Position numbers and translations under genes: made by a program
The notes under the pieces: model-generated
What the model was told of the DNA's origin: nothing
The model's input: only the letters and a program-made list of their open reading frames with translations
Database searches by the model: none
Origin: Palsa-851 sp035534435
GTDB taxonomy: Bacteria > Chloroflexota > Dormibacteria > Aeolococcales > Aeolococcaceae
Direction: 5' to 3'
Assembly: GCA_035534435.1 (NCBI GenBank)
Contig: DATLRX010000017.1
Span: 1-61,477 of the forward strand
DNA length: 61,477 nt
Shown here: positions 41,535-51,067 of the stretch, in pieces
Position numbering within the stretch: the first letter of the stretch is position 1
Layout: the number at the start of each line of letters is the position of its first letter

Positions 41535-42998
41535 ATGAACGACCCGCAACCCGGTCTCGAGGAGACTCGCCGGCGCCTCACTGACCACGACGTCGTCGCG
41601 GTGGTGCTCGGGCTCCCCATGGGTGACTCGACGCCGGTCGCCGCCATGCGAGCGCTCGGGACCGAGGCTGACTGCTTCCTCCTCGAGTCCGTCGAAGGCA
41701 GCGGAGCCATCGCCCGCTGGTCGATGCTCGGGCACGGGCCATCGCGCGTGATCCGCGATCCCGACCGTGACGGGGAGGACGTGCTCGACGTGCTCGAGCG
41801 CGACGTTGCCTCTCTCCACGCCGCGTGCGCGCCGGGGATGGCGGCGCCGCTGCTCGGTGGGGCCGTCGGGTTCCTCGCCTACGAAGCTGCGGCACGGTAT
41901 GAGCGGCTACCGCTGGCGGAAGGTGATCCGCTCAACCTGCCACGACAGTGGTTCGGGATCTTCGACACCGTCGCCATCTTCGACCATGCCGGGAAACGGC
42001 TCCTCTTATCGAGCTGCGTGCACCGCGACGACGAGCTCGGCCTGGAGGCGGCGTACGCGCGAGCACTTGTGCGTATCGGAGAGCTTCGAAGCGCCATCGA
42101 GGCTGCTCCACCGTTCGAGGCGCCGCCGCTGCGTGGTACCGCCGTCGACATTGCAGCATACGAGTCAGGGTCGAATCTCTCTCGCGGCGACTTCTGCGCG
42201 CGTGTGCAGCGGGCGCTCGACTACGTCGCCGCGGGCGACATCTTCCAGGTGCAGGTGTCGAGACGATTCGCCTTGCCCCTGCAGGCACATCCCTTCGACG
42301 TGTATGTCGCGCTGCGGACCATCAACCCGAGCCCGTACATGATCTACATCGCGACGCCGGAGTGCACGCTCGTCGGCGCTTCCCCGGAGATGCTCGTGCA
42401 GGTGCTGGGTGACACCATCCGATACCACCCGATCGCCGGCACGCGGCGCCGAGGCCGCACGCCGGAGGATGACTCGCGTATGGAGGCGGAGCTGCGCGGC
42501 AGCGAGAAGGAGGCCGCGGAACACCTCATGCTCATCGACCTCGGCAGGAACGACCTCGGCCGCGTCTGCGCGACAGGGTCCGTGCGGGTGACGCAGCACA
42601 TGGAGGTGGAGCGCTACTCGCACGTCATGCACCTTGTCAGCAGCATCGAGGGAACGCTTGCGGAAGGCCGGGACTCGCTCGACGCTCTGCGGTCGTGCTT
42701 CCCCGCCGGGACGGTCACCGGAGCCCCCAAGATCCGCGCCATGGAGATCATCGCCGAACTGGAGCCGGAGGTTCGCGGGCCCTACGCCGGTGCCATCGGC
42801 TACGTCGGCTACAGCGGCGATCTCGATACCGCGATCGCGCTGCGAACCATAGTGGTCCGTGACGGCGTCGCATACGTGCAGGCGGCCGCGGGCATCGTCG
42901 CCGACTCGTCCGCCGCCGAGGAGGCGCTGGAGATCGACAACAAGGTCGCCGCGCAGATCCTTGCCGTCGAGGAGGCGAACGAGTGGGCGCGACGATGA
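41535..42998 (+). CDS. trpE: anthranilate synthase component I
   Basis: A 487-residue chorismate-using enzyme. Motifs of the catalytic domain: ARVQRALDYVAAGDIFQVQVSRRF, IASPE-type substrate loop seen as VGASPEMLVQ, PIAGTRRRGRTPEDD, LIDLGRNDLGRV, CFPAGTVTGAPKIRAMEII and the final GPYAGAIGYVGYSGDLDTAIALRT. It makes anthranilate from chorismate with ammonia from TrpG. The LLESVEGSGAIARWS region in the N-terminal domain matches the usual Trp feedback pocket. Its stop overlaps the trpG start by 4 bases. Confidence 0.95.
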   Translation: MNDPQPGLEETRRRLTDHDVVAVVLGLPMGDSTPVAAMRALGTEADCFLLESVEGSGAIARWSMLGHGPSRVIRDPDRDGEDVLDVLERDVASLHAACAPGMAAPLLGGAVGFLAYEAAARYERLPLAEGDPLNLPRQWFGIFDTVAIFDHAGKRLLLSSCVHRDDELGLEAAYARALVRIGELRSAIEAAPPFEAPPLRGTAVDIAAYESGSNLSRGDFCARVQRALDYVAAGDIFQVQVSRRFALPLQAHPFDVYVALRTINPSPYMIYIATPECTLVGASPEMLVQVLGDTIRYHPIAGTRRRGRTPEDDSRMEAELRGSEKEAAEHLMLIDLGRNDLGRVCATGSVRVTQHMEVERYSHVMHLVSSIEGTLAEGRDSLDALRSCFPAGTVTGAPKIRAMEIIAELEPEVRGPYAGAIGYVGYSGDLDTAIALRTIVVRDGVAYVQAAAGIVADSSAAEEALEIDNKVAAQILAVEEANEWARR

Positions 42999-43597
42999 GC
43001 GGGCAGGTCCTCGTGATCGACAACTACGACTCGTTCACGTTCAACCTCGTGCAGTACCTCCGTGAGCTCGGCGCGACGGTCACCGTGGTGCGCAATGACG
43101 CCGTCACCGTCGCGGACGTCGTCCGCGCGGATCCGGCGGCGATCGTGATCTCGCCGGGGCCGAAGACGCCGGAGGAGGCCGGCATCTGTGTCGATCTCGT
43201 CAGAACGCTCGGCGACCGCGTCCCGATCCTCGGCGTCTGCCTCGGCCATCAGGCGATCGGCGTCGCGTACGGCGCGACGGTCGTTCGCGCGCCGCACGTG
43301 GTCCATGGCAAGATCGGCCCGGTCCACCATCGCGGCGGTGGTGTGTTCAGCGGCCTCGCCAATCCCTTCCCCGCAACGCGTTATCACTCGCTCGTGATCG
43401 CACGGCAATCGCTTCCCGACGTGCTCGAGGTGACCGCGTGGAGCGATGACGGCCTGATCATGGGCGTGCGCCATCGCGAGCGCTCCGTCGAGGGCGTCCA
43501 GTTCCATCCCGAGTCGATCGGGACGCCATCGGGACATGCCTTGCTACGCACGTTTCTCGACACCGCCGGCGTTGCTCCGGTTGCGGTGGGTGCATGA
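42995..43597 (+). CDS. trpG: anthranilate synthase component II (glutamine amidotransferase)
   Basis: A 200-residue class I amidotransferase. It has VIDNYDSFTFNLVQYL, SPGPKTPEEAG, the catalytic Cys in LGVCLGHQAIG and the His-Glu pair in VQFHPESIGTP. It supplies ammonia to TrpE and may also serve PabB, as in many bacteria. Start ATG 42995, in the trpE stop; 42983 in frame is inside trpE. Overlaps trpC by 4 bases. Confidence 0.95.
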   Translation: MSGQVLVIDNYDSFTFNLVQYLRELGATVTVVRNDAVTVADVVRADPAAIVISPGPKTPEEAGICVDLVRTLGDRVPILGVCLGHQAIGVAYGATVVRAPHVVHGKIGPVHHRGGGVFSGLANPFPATRYHSLVIARQSLPDVLEVTAWSDDGLIMGVRHRERSVEGVQFHPESIGTPSGHALLRTFLDTAGVAPVAVGA

Positions 43598-44379
43598 GCA
43601 GCGCGCTGGACGCGATAGTGCTTCGCAAGCGCGCTGAGGTCGAGCAGTTGCGCTGCGCCGAGGCGGCCCTCTGGGCGAAGGCGGAGTCGATGCCTCGCGG
43701 CCGCGGTTTCGACGGAGTGGTCGAGGGCGGCGCGATCATCGCCGAGATCAAGCGCAGGTCGCCGAGCGGGGGAGTGCTTCGCGCGGAGATCGAGCCGGCC
43801 ACATTCGGCGCCGGCTACGCGCGTGCGGGCGCTGCCGCCATCTCGGTGCTGACCGACGGACCGGACTTCGGCGGCTCGCTCGACGACCTGGCCGCAGTGC
43901 GCGCTGCGGTCGACATTCCATTGCTGCGCAAGGATTTCACCGTCGATCCCGCGCAGATCGCGGAGGCGCGAGTCGCCGGTGCCGACTGGGTGCTGCTCAT
44001 CGTCGCGATCCTTGACGTCGACGCGCTCGATGGCTGCCTCGCGGGCGCGGTGCGCTGCGGCGCGCACGCCATCGTGGAGGTACACGACGTCGAGGAGGCG
44101 CGCGTCGCCGTGGCCGCAGGGGCAACGTGTGTGGGCATCAACAATCGCGATCTCGGCACGCTGCGCACCGATATCGCGACCTTTGCGCGTGTCCGCGCGA
44201 CGGTGCCGGACGGCGTTCGGTGCATCTCCGAATCCGGCGTGCGCCGTCCGGAGGACGTCACGCGCCTCGTCAGCGAAGGTGCTGACGCGGTGCTCATCGG
44301 TGAGGTGCTGCTGCGCGCGGACTCTCCGGCCGCGGCATGTTCTGCGATGGTTGCCGCCGGGCGCGCGGGAAGCCGCTGA
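43594..44379 (+). CDS. trpC: indole-3-glycerol phosphate synthase
   Basis: A 261-residue TIM barrel. It has the catalytic IIAEIKRRSPSGG, the RKDFTVDP loop, a long strand-5 region ending in VEVHDVEEAR, and GINNRDLGTLRTD near the phosphate site; SESGVRRPEDV follows. It closes the indole ring in tryptophan synthesis. Single-function, not fused to TrpF. It overlaps trpG by 4 bases and trpF by 1. Confidence 0.96.
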   Translation: MSSALDAIVLRKRAEVEQLRCAEAALWAKAESMPRGRGFDGVVEGGAIIAEIKRRSPSGGVLRAEIEPATFGAGYARAGAAAISVLTDGPDFGGSLDDLAAVRAAVDIPLLRKDFTVDPAQIAEARVAGADWVLLIVAILDVDALDGCLAGAVRCGAHAIVEVHDVEEARVAVAAGATCVGINNRDLGTLRTDIATFARVRATVPDGVRCISESGVRRPEDVTRLVSEGADAVLIGEVLLRADSPAAACSAMVAAGRAGSR

Positions 44380-45013
44380 TGATCGTCAAGGTCTGCGGCG
44401 TGCGCACCCCTGCGATTGCCGAGGCGGCGATCGAGGCCGGGGCTGACTGGATCGGCCTGATGTTCGTTCCCGCGAGCCCGCGGTGGGCGGATGACTCCGC
44501 CGCGCTCGCCGTCATGCGTGCCGTGGCCGGGAGGGCCGACCTCGTCGGCGTCTTCGTCGAGCCGTCGATCGCGGTCTGCGACGATGCCGCGTCCCGCTAC
44601 AGGCTCGCGGCGGTCCAGGTGCACGGACGCCACGACCCATCGCTCGCCGCCACCTCGGTTCCCGTCATTCCTGCCATCAACGTCGCGACGCGCGAGTCCG
44701 CGTGCACGCTCGAATGGCCGCCGGACGTCCTGGTGATGCTCGACGGGATGCCCACCACCGGAGGCCTGCCCGGGGGCACGGGCCATCGCGTCCCGCTCGA
44801 GTGGGCTGCCGACGTTGCCCGGCACCGCCGCGTGCTCCTCGCGGGAGGGCTCGGACCGAATGATGTCGCAACCGCGATCGCCACCGTGCGTCCTGCCGGG
44901 GTCGACGCCTCGAGCCGGCTCGAGCGTGCGCCGGGCGACAAGGACGAGGGGCTGGTGCGCGAGTTCGTCCGAGCTGCCCGGTCCGCTGCCGCGCAGCTCG
45001 AGGACGTTGCGCG

Positions 45014-45017
<4 letters not shown>
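44379..45017 (+). CDS. trpF: phosphoribosylanthranilate isomerase
   Basis: A 212-residue TIM barrel. The start IVKVCGVRTPAIAEAAIEAGADWIGLMF carries the general-base Cys (given by its ends; core KVCGVRT), with VQVHGRHD and LLAGGLGPNDVATAI near the phosphate site. The catalytic Asp lies in LVMLDGMPTTGG. It isomerises PRA to CdRP. Its start codon shares its first base with the trpC stop codon (TGATG). Confidence 0.94.
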
Positions 45018-46188
<1,171 letters not shown>

Positions 46189-46192
<4 letters not shown>

Positions 46193-47016
46193 GCGATTCG
46201 GGGCCTCCGGTCACCCGCTTCGACGCGGCGTTCAGCGCGCGGGGGGCAACCGCTCAGCCGGGATTGATCCCGTATTTCACCGCGGGATTCCCACACCTCG
46301 AGAGCACGACCTCCCTGCTGCTGGCGGCACAGCGCGCCGGCTGTCTCGCCGTCGAAGTCGGCATCCCGTTCAGCGACCCGCTCGCCGATGGACCGACGGT
46401 CCAGCGCACGGGTCAGACTGCGATCGCGAACGGCATGACACTCGCCCTTGCGCTCGAGCAGGTCCGTGCGGCGCGTGAGCTTGGAGTGACCATCCCGCTT
46501 GCCCTGATGACATACGTCAACCCGGTGCTCAGTTTCGGCGTCGACGCATTCGCGCGCGCCGCGGCACAGTCGGGTGTCGACGGCACGATCTTTCCGGACC
46601 TTCCCCTCGACGAAGCGGCCGCTGTGCGGGCGGTGCTGCACAACACCGGCGTCGCGGTCATCCCGCTCGTCGCGCCGACGACGACGCCCGAACGGCTCAC
46701 GCGCATCTGCTCGAGCGCGGCAGGTTTCGTGTACTGCGTGAGCCTCACCGGCGTGACCGGGGCGCGCAGCGAGATCTCCGCAGACGCACTCCGGCTCCTC
46801 GATACCGTGCACCGGTTCACCGCCGTTCCACGGGCACTCGGCTTCGGGCTCTCGACGCACGATCACGTCACCGCACTCCGCGGCCACGCGGAGGCCGCAG
46901 TGGTCGGATCAGCGCTCCTCGACCACATCAGTGCCGCCGGTTCGGACGACGCGGGGGCGGTCGCGGAGCGCTTTCTGCTTGCCATGCAAGGCCGCGGGCA
47001 GGTGCCGCCCGCGTGA
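46189..47016 (+). CDS. trpA: tryptophan synthase alpha chain
   Basis: A 275-residue TIM barrel that releases indole from indole-3-glycerol phosphate. The catalytic Glu is in VEVGIPFSDPLADGPTVQ and the catalytic Asp in GTIFPDLPLDEA. CVSLTGVTGAR is the phosphate loop region, and LGFGLSTHDHV binds phosphate. Start GTG 46189, in the trpB stop; the earlier in-frame ATG lies inside trpB. Confidence 0.96.
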
Positions 47017-48317
47017 GCCAACAGCGGGTTTCTCCGGCGGCGAACATCGACGGCGAGATGCGTGTTCCCGGCGACAAGTCGATGAGCCACCGCGCGCTCA
47101 TCCTGGCAGCGCAGGCGAAGGGCCGGAGTTACATCGGCAACGCATCACCGGCGGAGGATGTCGTTTCCACCGCGGCTGCGCTGCGCGCCTGCGGCGTCTG
47201 GGTGCGCGATTTTCCGCCGGACCGGTACGCGCTCGACGCCGCGGGCGTCGGCGTGAGCCTGCGTACGCCGGAGGCGCCGCTGGACTGCGGCAACTCGGGC
47301 ACGACGATGCGCCTGCTCGCCGGCGTGCTCGCGGGCACGGAGTGCGACGCCACGCTGGACGGTGATGCGTCGCTGCGCCGCCGTCCGATGACACGCGTCG
47401 TCGATCCGCTGCGCGCGATGGGAGCGACGGTCGACGCCTCGCCGGCGGGAACGGCGCCGCTCCGTGTCCGCGGAACCCGCTCGCTGTCCGGCGTGACCTG
47501 GCCAATGTCCGTTGCCAGCGCCCAGGTGAAGTCGGCGGTATTGCTCGCGGGGCTCGGTGCCGACGCGCCGACGACCGTGATCGAACCACTGCCGTCGCGC
47601 GATCACACCGAGCGGATGCTGCGGATGTGCGGTGTGCGGATCGACTCCGACGGGACCGCCGTGACCGTGCATCCGGGCGCGATCGAGCCGTTCGGATTCC
47701 GGGTTCCCGGCGACATCAGCTCGGCCGCCTTCTTCCTTGCGCTCGTGGCGTCGCGACCGGGGTGGTCGGTCCGCTGCCCCGGCGTCGGCGTCAACCCCGG
47801 CAGGACCGGCATTCTCGACGTGCTCGAGATGATGGGCGCGCGCGTGACCGTCAGCGAGCGTGACGCGGCCGGCGGCGTCGAACCGGTCGCCGACATCGAG
47901 GCGGGGGGCGGCGACCTGCACGGCGTGACGATCGCCGGCGCGCTGACCGTCCGATGCATCGACGAATTGCCGGTGATCGCCGTCCTCGCGAGCCAGGCTG
48001 ACGGCGACACCGTGATCCGCGACGCCGCGGAGTTGCGGACGAAGGAGGTCGACCGCATCGCCTTCCTGGAGGCCGGGCTGCGGCTTCTGGGTGTCCCGTG
48101 CGAGAGCAGCGCCGACAGCCTCGTCATCCACGGTCCCGCGCACCTGCAGGCAGCGCACCTCGATGCCGGCGGCGACCACCGCCTCGCGATGGCGTGGGCG
48201 GTCGGCGCGTCGCTGGTACCGGTCGGAGGAGGGGAGTCCGTCATCGACGGCGCGGACGTCGCGGCGGTCTCCTACCCCGGGTTCTTCACGGACCTCGCGC
48301 GACTCGTCTCCGCCTGA
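47013..48317 (+). CDS. aroA: 3-phosphoshikimate 1-carboxyvinyltransferase (EPSP synthase)
   Basis: A 434-residue enzyme of the shikimate pathway making EPSP. N-terminal PGDKSMSHRALIL, central LDCGNSGTTMRLLAGVL, DGDASLRRRPM, and C-terminal DELPVIAVLAS and ELRTKEVDRI are all present; these hold the shikimate-3-phosphate and PEP sites. The LDCGNSGTTMR motif is close to class I-like glyphosate-sensitive enzymes, but class assignment is not certain. Overlaps trpA by 4 bases. It supplies the chorismate branch used by TrpE. Confidence 0.95.
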   Translation: MSQQRVSPAANIDGEMRVPGDKSMSHRALILAAQAKGRSYIGNASPAEDVVSTAAALRACGVWVRDFPPDRYALDAAGVGVSLRTPEAPLDCGNSGTTMRLLAGVLAGTECDATLDGDASLRRRPMTRVVDPLRAMGATVDASPAGTAPLRVRGTRSLSGVTWPMSVASAQVKSAVLLAGLGADAPTTVIEPLPSRDHTERMLRMCGVRIDSDGTAVTVHPGAIEPFGFRVPGDISSAAFFLALVASRPGWSVRCPGVGVNPGRTGILDVLEMMGARVTVSERDAAGGVEPVADIEAGGGDLHGVTIAGALTVRCIDELPVIAVLASQADGDTVIRDAAELRTKEVDRIAFLEAGLRLLGVPCESSADSLVIHGPAHLQAAHLDAGGDHRLAMAWAVGASLVPVGGGESVIDGADVAAVSYPGFFTDLARLVSA

Positions 48318-48333
48318 CGGCTGCGGCGCGACG

Positions 48334-48786
48334 TCAGGAGTCGAATCGGAGCACGAGGTGTTCCCCCTCGCGAGCCTCGACGACCTTGAGCCAGCGCACG
48401 TCGATGGTCACCGGCAGCACCTCGGGCCTCTCGACGTATGCCTGCGCTCCCGCGGCATGCTCGATGAGCCGCTGCGCGATATGCGTTCGCGCCGCCGGGT
48501 CCTCGACCAGCGCCGCGATCCCTCCACCCTGAATCCACCGCGACGCGTTGCCGGGGGAGCACATGAACGCGACCCGGGGGTCGGCCACGAGCTCGCGCTG
48601 CAGACGCGATCCGGCGCGCGCGGCGATGAGCAGCCTGATGCCGGACGCGCTGCGCTCGGGTGCGAAGAACACGCCGGCGACGTGTGGTCCGGCGGCGCTC
48701 GATGTCGCAAGCGCGAGGGTGTCGTACGCTCTCAGCGCCCAGAGCGCGCGTTCCAGCCCCGCGTTGTCACCGGACTCGGTTGTCAT
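48334..48786 (-). CDS. pyridoxamine-phosphate-oxidase-fold (PPOX/F420-type) protein
   Basis: A 150-residue split-barrel protein. The motif order LATSSAAGPHVAGVFFAPE, LLIAARAGSRLQRELVADPRVAFM fits small PPOX-like flavin or F420 binding proteins (quoted by their cores). C-terminal strands VTIDVRWLKVVEAREG close the barrel. Probably a small oxidoreductase or cofactor binder. Its start overlaps the mutM stop by 4 bases. Convergent with aroA, 16 bases apart. Confidence 0.72.
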   Translation of the reverse strand: MTTESGDNAGLERALWALRAYDTLALATSSAAGPHVAGVFFAPERSASGIRLLIAARAGSRLQRELVADPRVAFMCSPGNASRWIQGGGIAALVEDPAARTHIAQRLIEHAAGAQAYVERPEVLPVTIDVRWLKVVEAREGEHLVLRFDS

Positions 48787-49640
48787 CGCAGCAGCCGGCT
48801 CAGACGCCGGTCGGCGAAGACCTTGCCGCCCGACTGGCACGTCGGGCAGTACTGGAACGAGCGTGTGGCGAGGGACACCTCGCGAACCGTATCGCCGCAC
48901 ACGGGGCACGGCTGGCCGGTTCTGCCATGGACGCGCATCGACTGTCGCTTGCCGTCCTTCAAGCCCCTGGGATCCGTCTCGACGGCACGCGCCACCGCCT
49001 CACTCAGAACCTGGTGCACCGCGGTCGCGAGCCGCTCGACCTCATCGTCCGACAGCGCGTTCGCGTGGCGCAGGGGTGACAGCCGCGCCGCATGGAGGAT
49101 CTCGTCCGAGTACGCGTTGCCGATGCCGGCGATCAACGCCTGATCGGCGATCACGGTCTTCAGGGTGCCTTTCTGTTCACCGAGCAGCCCTCCGAGCATC
49201 TCGGCCGTCAGTGCCGGATCGAGCGCGTCGATGCCGAGGCGCTCAACCCCCGGCACCGCAGCGGGATCCCGGACGACGTAGATCGCGAGGCGTTTGTCCT
49301 TGCCGTGCTCCGTGATCTCGAGGCTGCCCCCGTCCTGCAGCGAGAACATGACGGCAAGCGGACCGTGCAATGCGGGGCGCGCATTCGTGGGCTTGTCGCG
49401 GAGCGTCATCCACCCGCCTCGAGCCAGATGCGCGATGAGATGGAGAGGAGGCAGCGCGAGGTCGATGAACTTTCCCCGACGCTCGCACCCGGCAAATGTC
49501 AGCCCCTCGAGCGCCGTGATCTGCGGGTCGAACGTCTTCAGCACCGCCACGGACCGCACGGCAACGCGGGTCACCACCCGTCCGCGCAGGCGGGTGTCGA
49601 AGGACCGGCAGAGCGCTTCCACCTCGGGCAACTCAGGCAT
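48783..49640 (-). CDS. mutM: formamidopyrimidine-DNA glycosylase (Fpg/Nei family)
   Basis: A 285-residue base-excision repair glycosylase. It begins PELPEVEALCRSF, with the catalytic N-terminal Pro and Glu after Met removal. The H2TH region includes IGNAYSDEILHAARLSP, and a C-terminal zinc finger has Cys pairs CPVCGD and CPTCQ. It removes oxidised purines or pyrimidines. The DNA-binding Lys lies near residue 55. Substrate choice (Fpg versus Nei) is not certain; start ATG 49638-49640. Confidence 0.92.
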   Translation of the reverse strand: MPELPEVEALCRSFDTRLRGRVVTRVAVRSVAVLKTFDPQITALEGLTFAGCERRGKFIDLALPPLHLIAHLARGGWMTLRDKPTNARPALHGPLAVMFSLQDGGSLEITEHGKDKRLAIYVVRDPAAVPGVERLGIDALDPALTAEMLGGLLGEQKGTLKTVIADQALIAGIGNAYSDEILHAARLSPLRHANALSDDEVERLATAVHQVLSEAVARAVETDPRGLKDGKRQSMRVHGRTGQPCPVCGDTVREVSLATRSFQYCPTCQSGGKVFADRRLSRLLR

Positions 49641-49740
49641 CGCGAGTGAAAGAATGCGCTCGGTGCCGAAGAGCGTGGCCGTTACGAAAGCCGTCCGGCC
49701 GCGGCAAAGCCGTCCGCATGGGACTGAGGACGTCCTCTGC

Positions 49741-50364
49741 GTGCCCCGGTCGACGATCTTTCCCGACGGTGCCTGGCACGGCCTCGTCGCCCGCGGCCTC
49801 GAGCGGGTGCTCCGCACCGTCCACGCGACCGCCGAGTACCGGCCGCGAGCCGAGATCGAGGACAACGCCGAGATCCAGCAGATCATCCCGTACTGCGTTG
49901 TCCACCACCCGCTCGACGATACGTATCTGCTCACCCGCCGCCTCCGCCGCTCGAGCGAGAAGCGTCTCCATCACCTCTATTCGCTCGGCATCGGGGGGCA
50001 CGTGAATCCGGGCGACGGTGAGCGAGAGGACCCGGTGGTCGGCGGCCTACGGCGCGAGTGGGAGGAGGAGATCCGCTGCGTCTCGCCGGCGCGGGCCAGC
50101 CTTGTGGCACTCCTCAACGACGATTCGAGCCCCGTGTCACGCGTCCACCTCGGCCTCGTCTTCCTCGTCGAGCCCGAGGACGCTGCCGTCGACGTCCGCG
50201 AGGTGGAGAAGCTGGAAGGGGAGACCCTCTCGCTCGAGGCGATGCGGCGCCACTACCTCAGCATGGAGTCGTGGTCCCAGCTCGTCTTCGACGACCTCGT
50301 CGCCGGCGCCCAGACGCGCGTCGCCCGCAGCCCGCTCGTGGTCGATCTCGCGCCTGCCCCGTGA
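49741..50364 (+). CDS. NUDIX hydrolase
   Basis: A 207-residue NUDIX protein. The box is GGHVNPGDGEREDPVVGG followed by REWEEEI, one or two residues longer than the usual Gx5Ex7REUxEE spacing. It hydrolyses a nucleoside diphosphate linked to another group. Start GTG 49741; GTG 49675 in frame is possible. It is divergent from mutM, and its stop overlaps the YdeI-like start (GTGA). Substrate unknown; a link to oxidised-nucleotide repair beside mutM is only contextual. Confidence 0.82.
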   Translation: MPRSTIFPDGAWHGLVARGLERVLRTVHATAEYRPRAEIEDNAEIQQIIPYCVVHHPLDDTYLLTRRLRRSSEKRLHHLYSLGIGGHVNPGDGEREDPVVGGLRREWEEEIRCVSPARASLVALLNDDSSPVSRVHLGLVFLVEPEDAAVDVREVEKLEGETLSLEAMRRHYLSMESWSQLVFDDLVAGAQTRVARSPLVVDLAPAP

Positions 50365-50726
50365 CGCCGGCGGCGCCGCCCCGGCCGGAGTACTTCCTCA
50401 CACCCGAAGAGCTCGCCGCGTGGTTCCGCTCCAACCCGTCTGCCACCGAGGTCTGGATCGGCTTGTGGAAGAAGGGCCACGAGCGACCGGGCATCTCGTA
50501 CGCCGAAGCGGTGGATGAGGCGCTCTGCGAGGGGTGGATCGACAGCGTCGTCCGTCGTGTCGACGAGGCCGGCTACATGGTCCGGCTCACGCCGCGACGA
50601 CCTCGCAGCAACTGGACCGACACCAATCTCCGTCGCGTCGAAGAGCTCCGCCGGGAAGGACGGCTTCGAGCAGGGGGCGAGCGCGCGGTCGCCGCGCGCC
50701 GCGTCGCCGAGCGGCCGGAGCGCTGA
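50361..50726 (+). CDS. YdeI/OmpD-associated family protein, short form
   Basis: A 121-residue protein resembling the N-terminal half of the YdeI family. It has YFLTPEELAAWFRSN, VWIGLWKKGHERPGISYAEAVDEALC, GWIDSVV and RLTPRRPRSNWTDTNLRRVEEL. Family members are usually about 190 residues; this one ends soon after the Arg-rich VAERPER. It may be a natural short form or a truncated gene. Role unknown; some members are linked to antimicrobial peptide tolerance. Coupled to the NUDIX gene. Confidence 0.75.
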   Translation: MTPAAPPRPEYFLTPEELAAWFRSNPSATEVWIGLWKKGHERPGISYAEAVDEALCEGWIDSVVRRVDEAGYMVRLTPRRPRSNWTDTNLRRVEELRREGRLRAGGERAVAARRVAERPER

Positions 50727-50733
50727 CGCTCCG

Positions 50734-50739
50734 TATACT
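50734..50739 (+). promoter_or_regulatory. -10 box, leaderless-type promoter of the MoaD-like gene
   Basis: TATACT ends 9 bases before the ATG at 50749, 7 bases after the YdeI-like stop. Confidence 0.5.
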
Positions 50740-50748
50740 CGGGCGGCC

Positions 50749-51036
50749 ATGGCAACCACTGTTCGCGTACCCGGACCGCTCCGCCGCCTCACCAACGGCA
50801 ATGCCGAGGTGAGCGTCGAGGGGGGTACCGTCGGCGCGGTGCTCACCAACCTCGACGCAACCTATCCCGGCTTCCACGATCGCCTCTACGATGAAGCCGG
50901 AAGCTTGAGGCAGTTCATCAACATCTATGTCAATGACTCCGACATTCGCTTCGCCCAGGGACTCGACACCCCCATCGCCGAGCGCGACGAGGTCTCGATC
51001 GTCCCTGCAGTCGCCGGAGGTCGCGTTCGTCACTGA
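50749..51036 (+). CDS. MoaD/ThiS-like ubiquitin-fold sulfur carrier
   Basis: A 95-residue beta-grasp protein. RVPGPLRRLTNG, FINIYVNDSDIRF, and a C-terminal DEVSIVPAVAGG resemble MoaD/small modifier proteins. In such carriers the terminal Gly-Gly is adenylated and thiolated. Here GG is followed by RVRH, so a peptidase would be needed to expose it, or the tail is an extension. It lies 31 bases before mnmA, suggesting delivery of sulfur for tRNA or another thiolation (inference). Confidence 0.85.
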   Translation: MATTVRVPGPLRRLTNGNAEVSVEGGTVGAVLTNLDATYPGFHDRLYDEAGSLRQFINIYVNDSDIRFAQGLDTPIAERDEVSIVPAVAGGRVRH

Positions 51037-51067
51037 TCGTCCCCTCGATCATCTGCCGCGTTCGGCG

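Noticed and set aside
39957..41819. A 620-residue minus-strand ORF
   Set aside because: Antisense of acyP, the aminotransferase and trpE; composition and lack of motifs mark it as a shadow.
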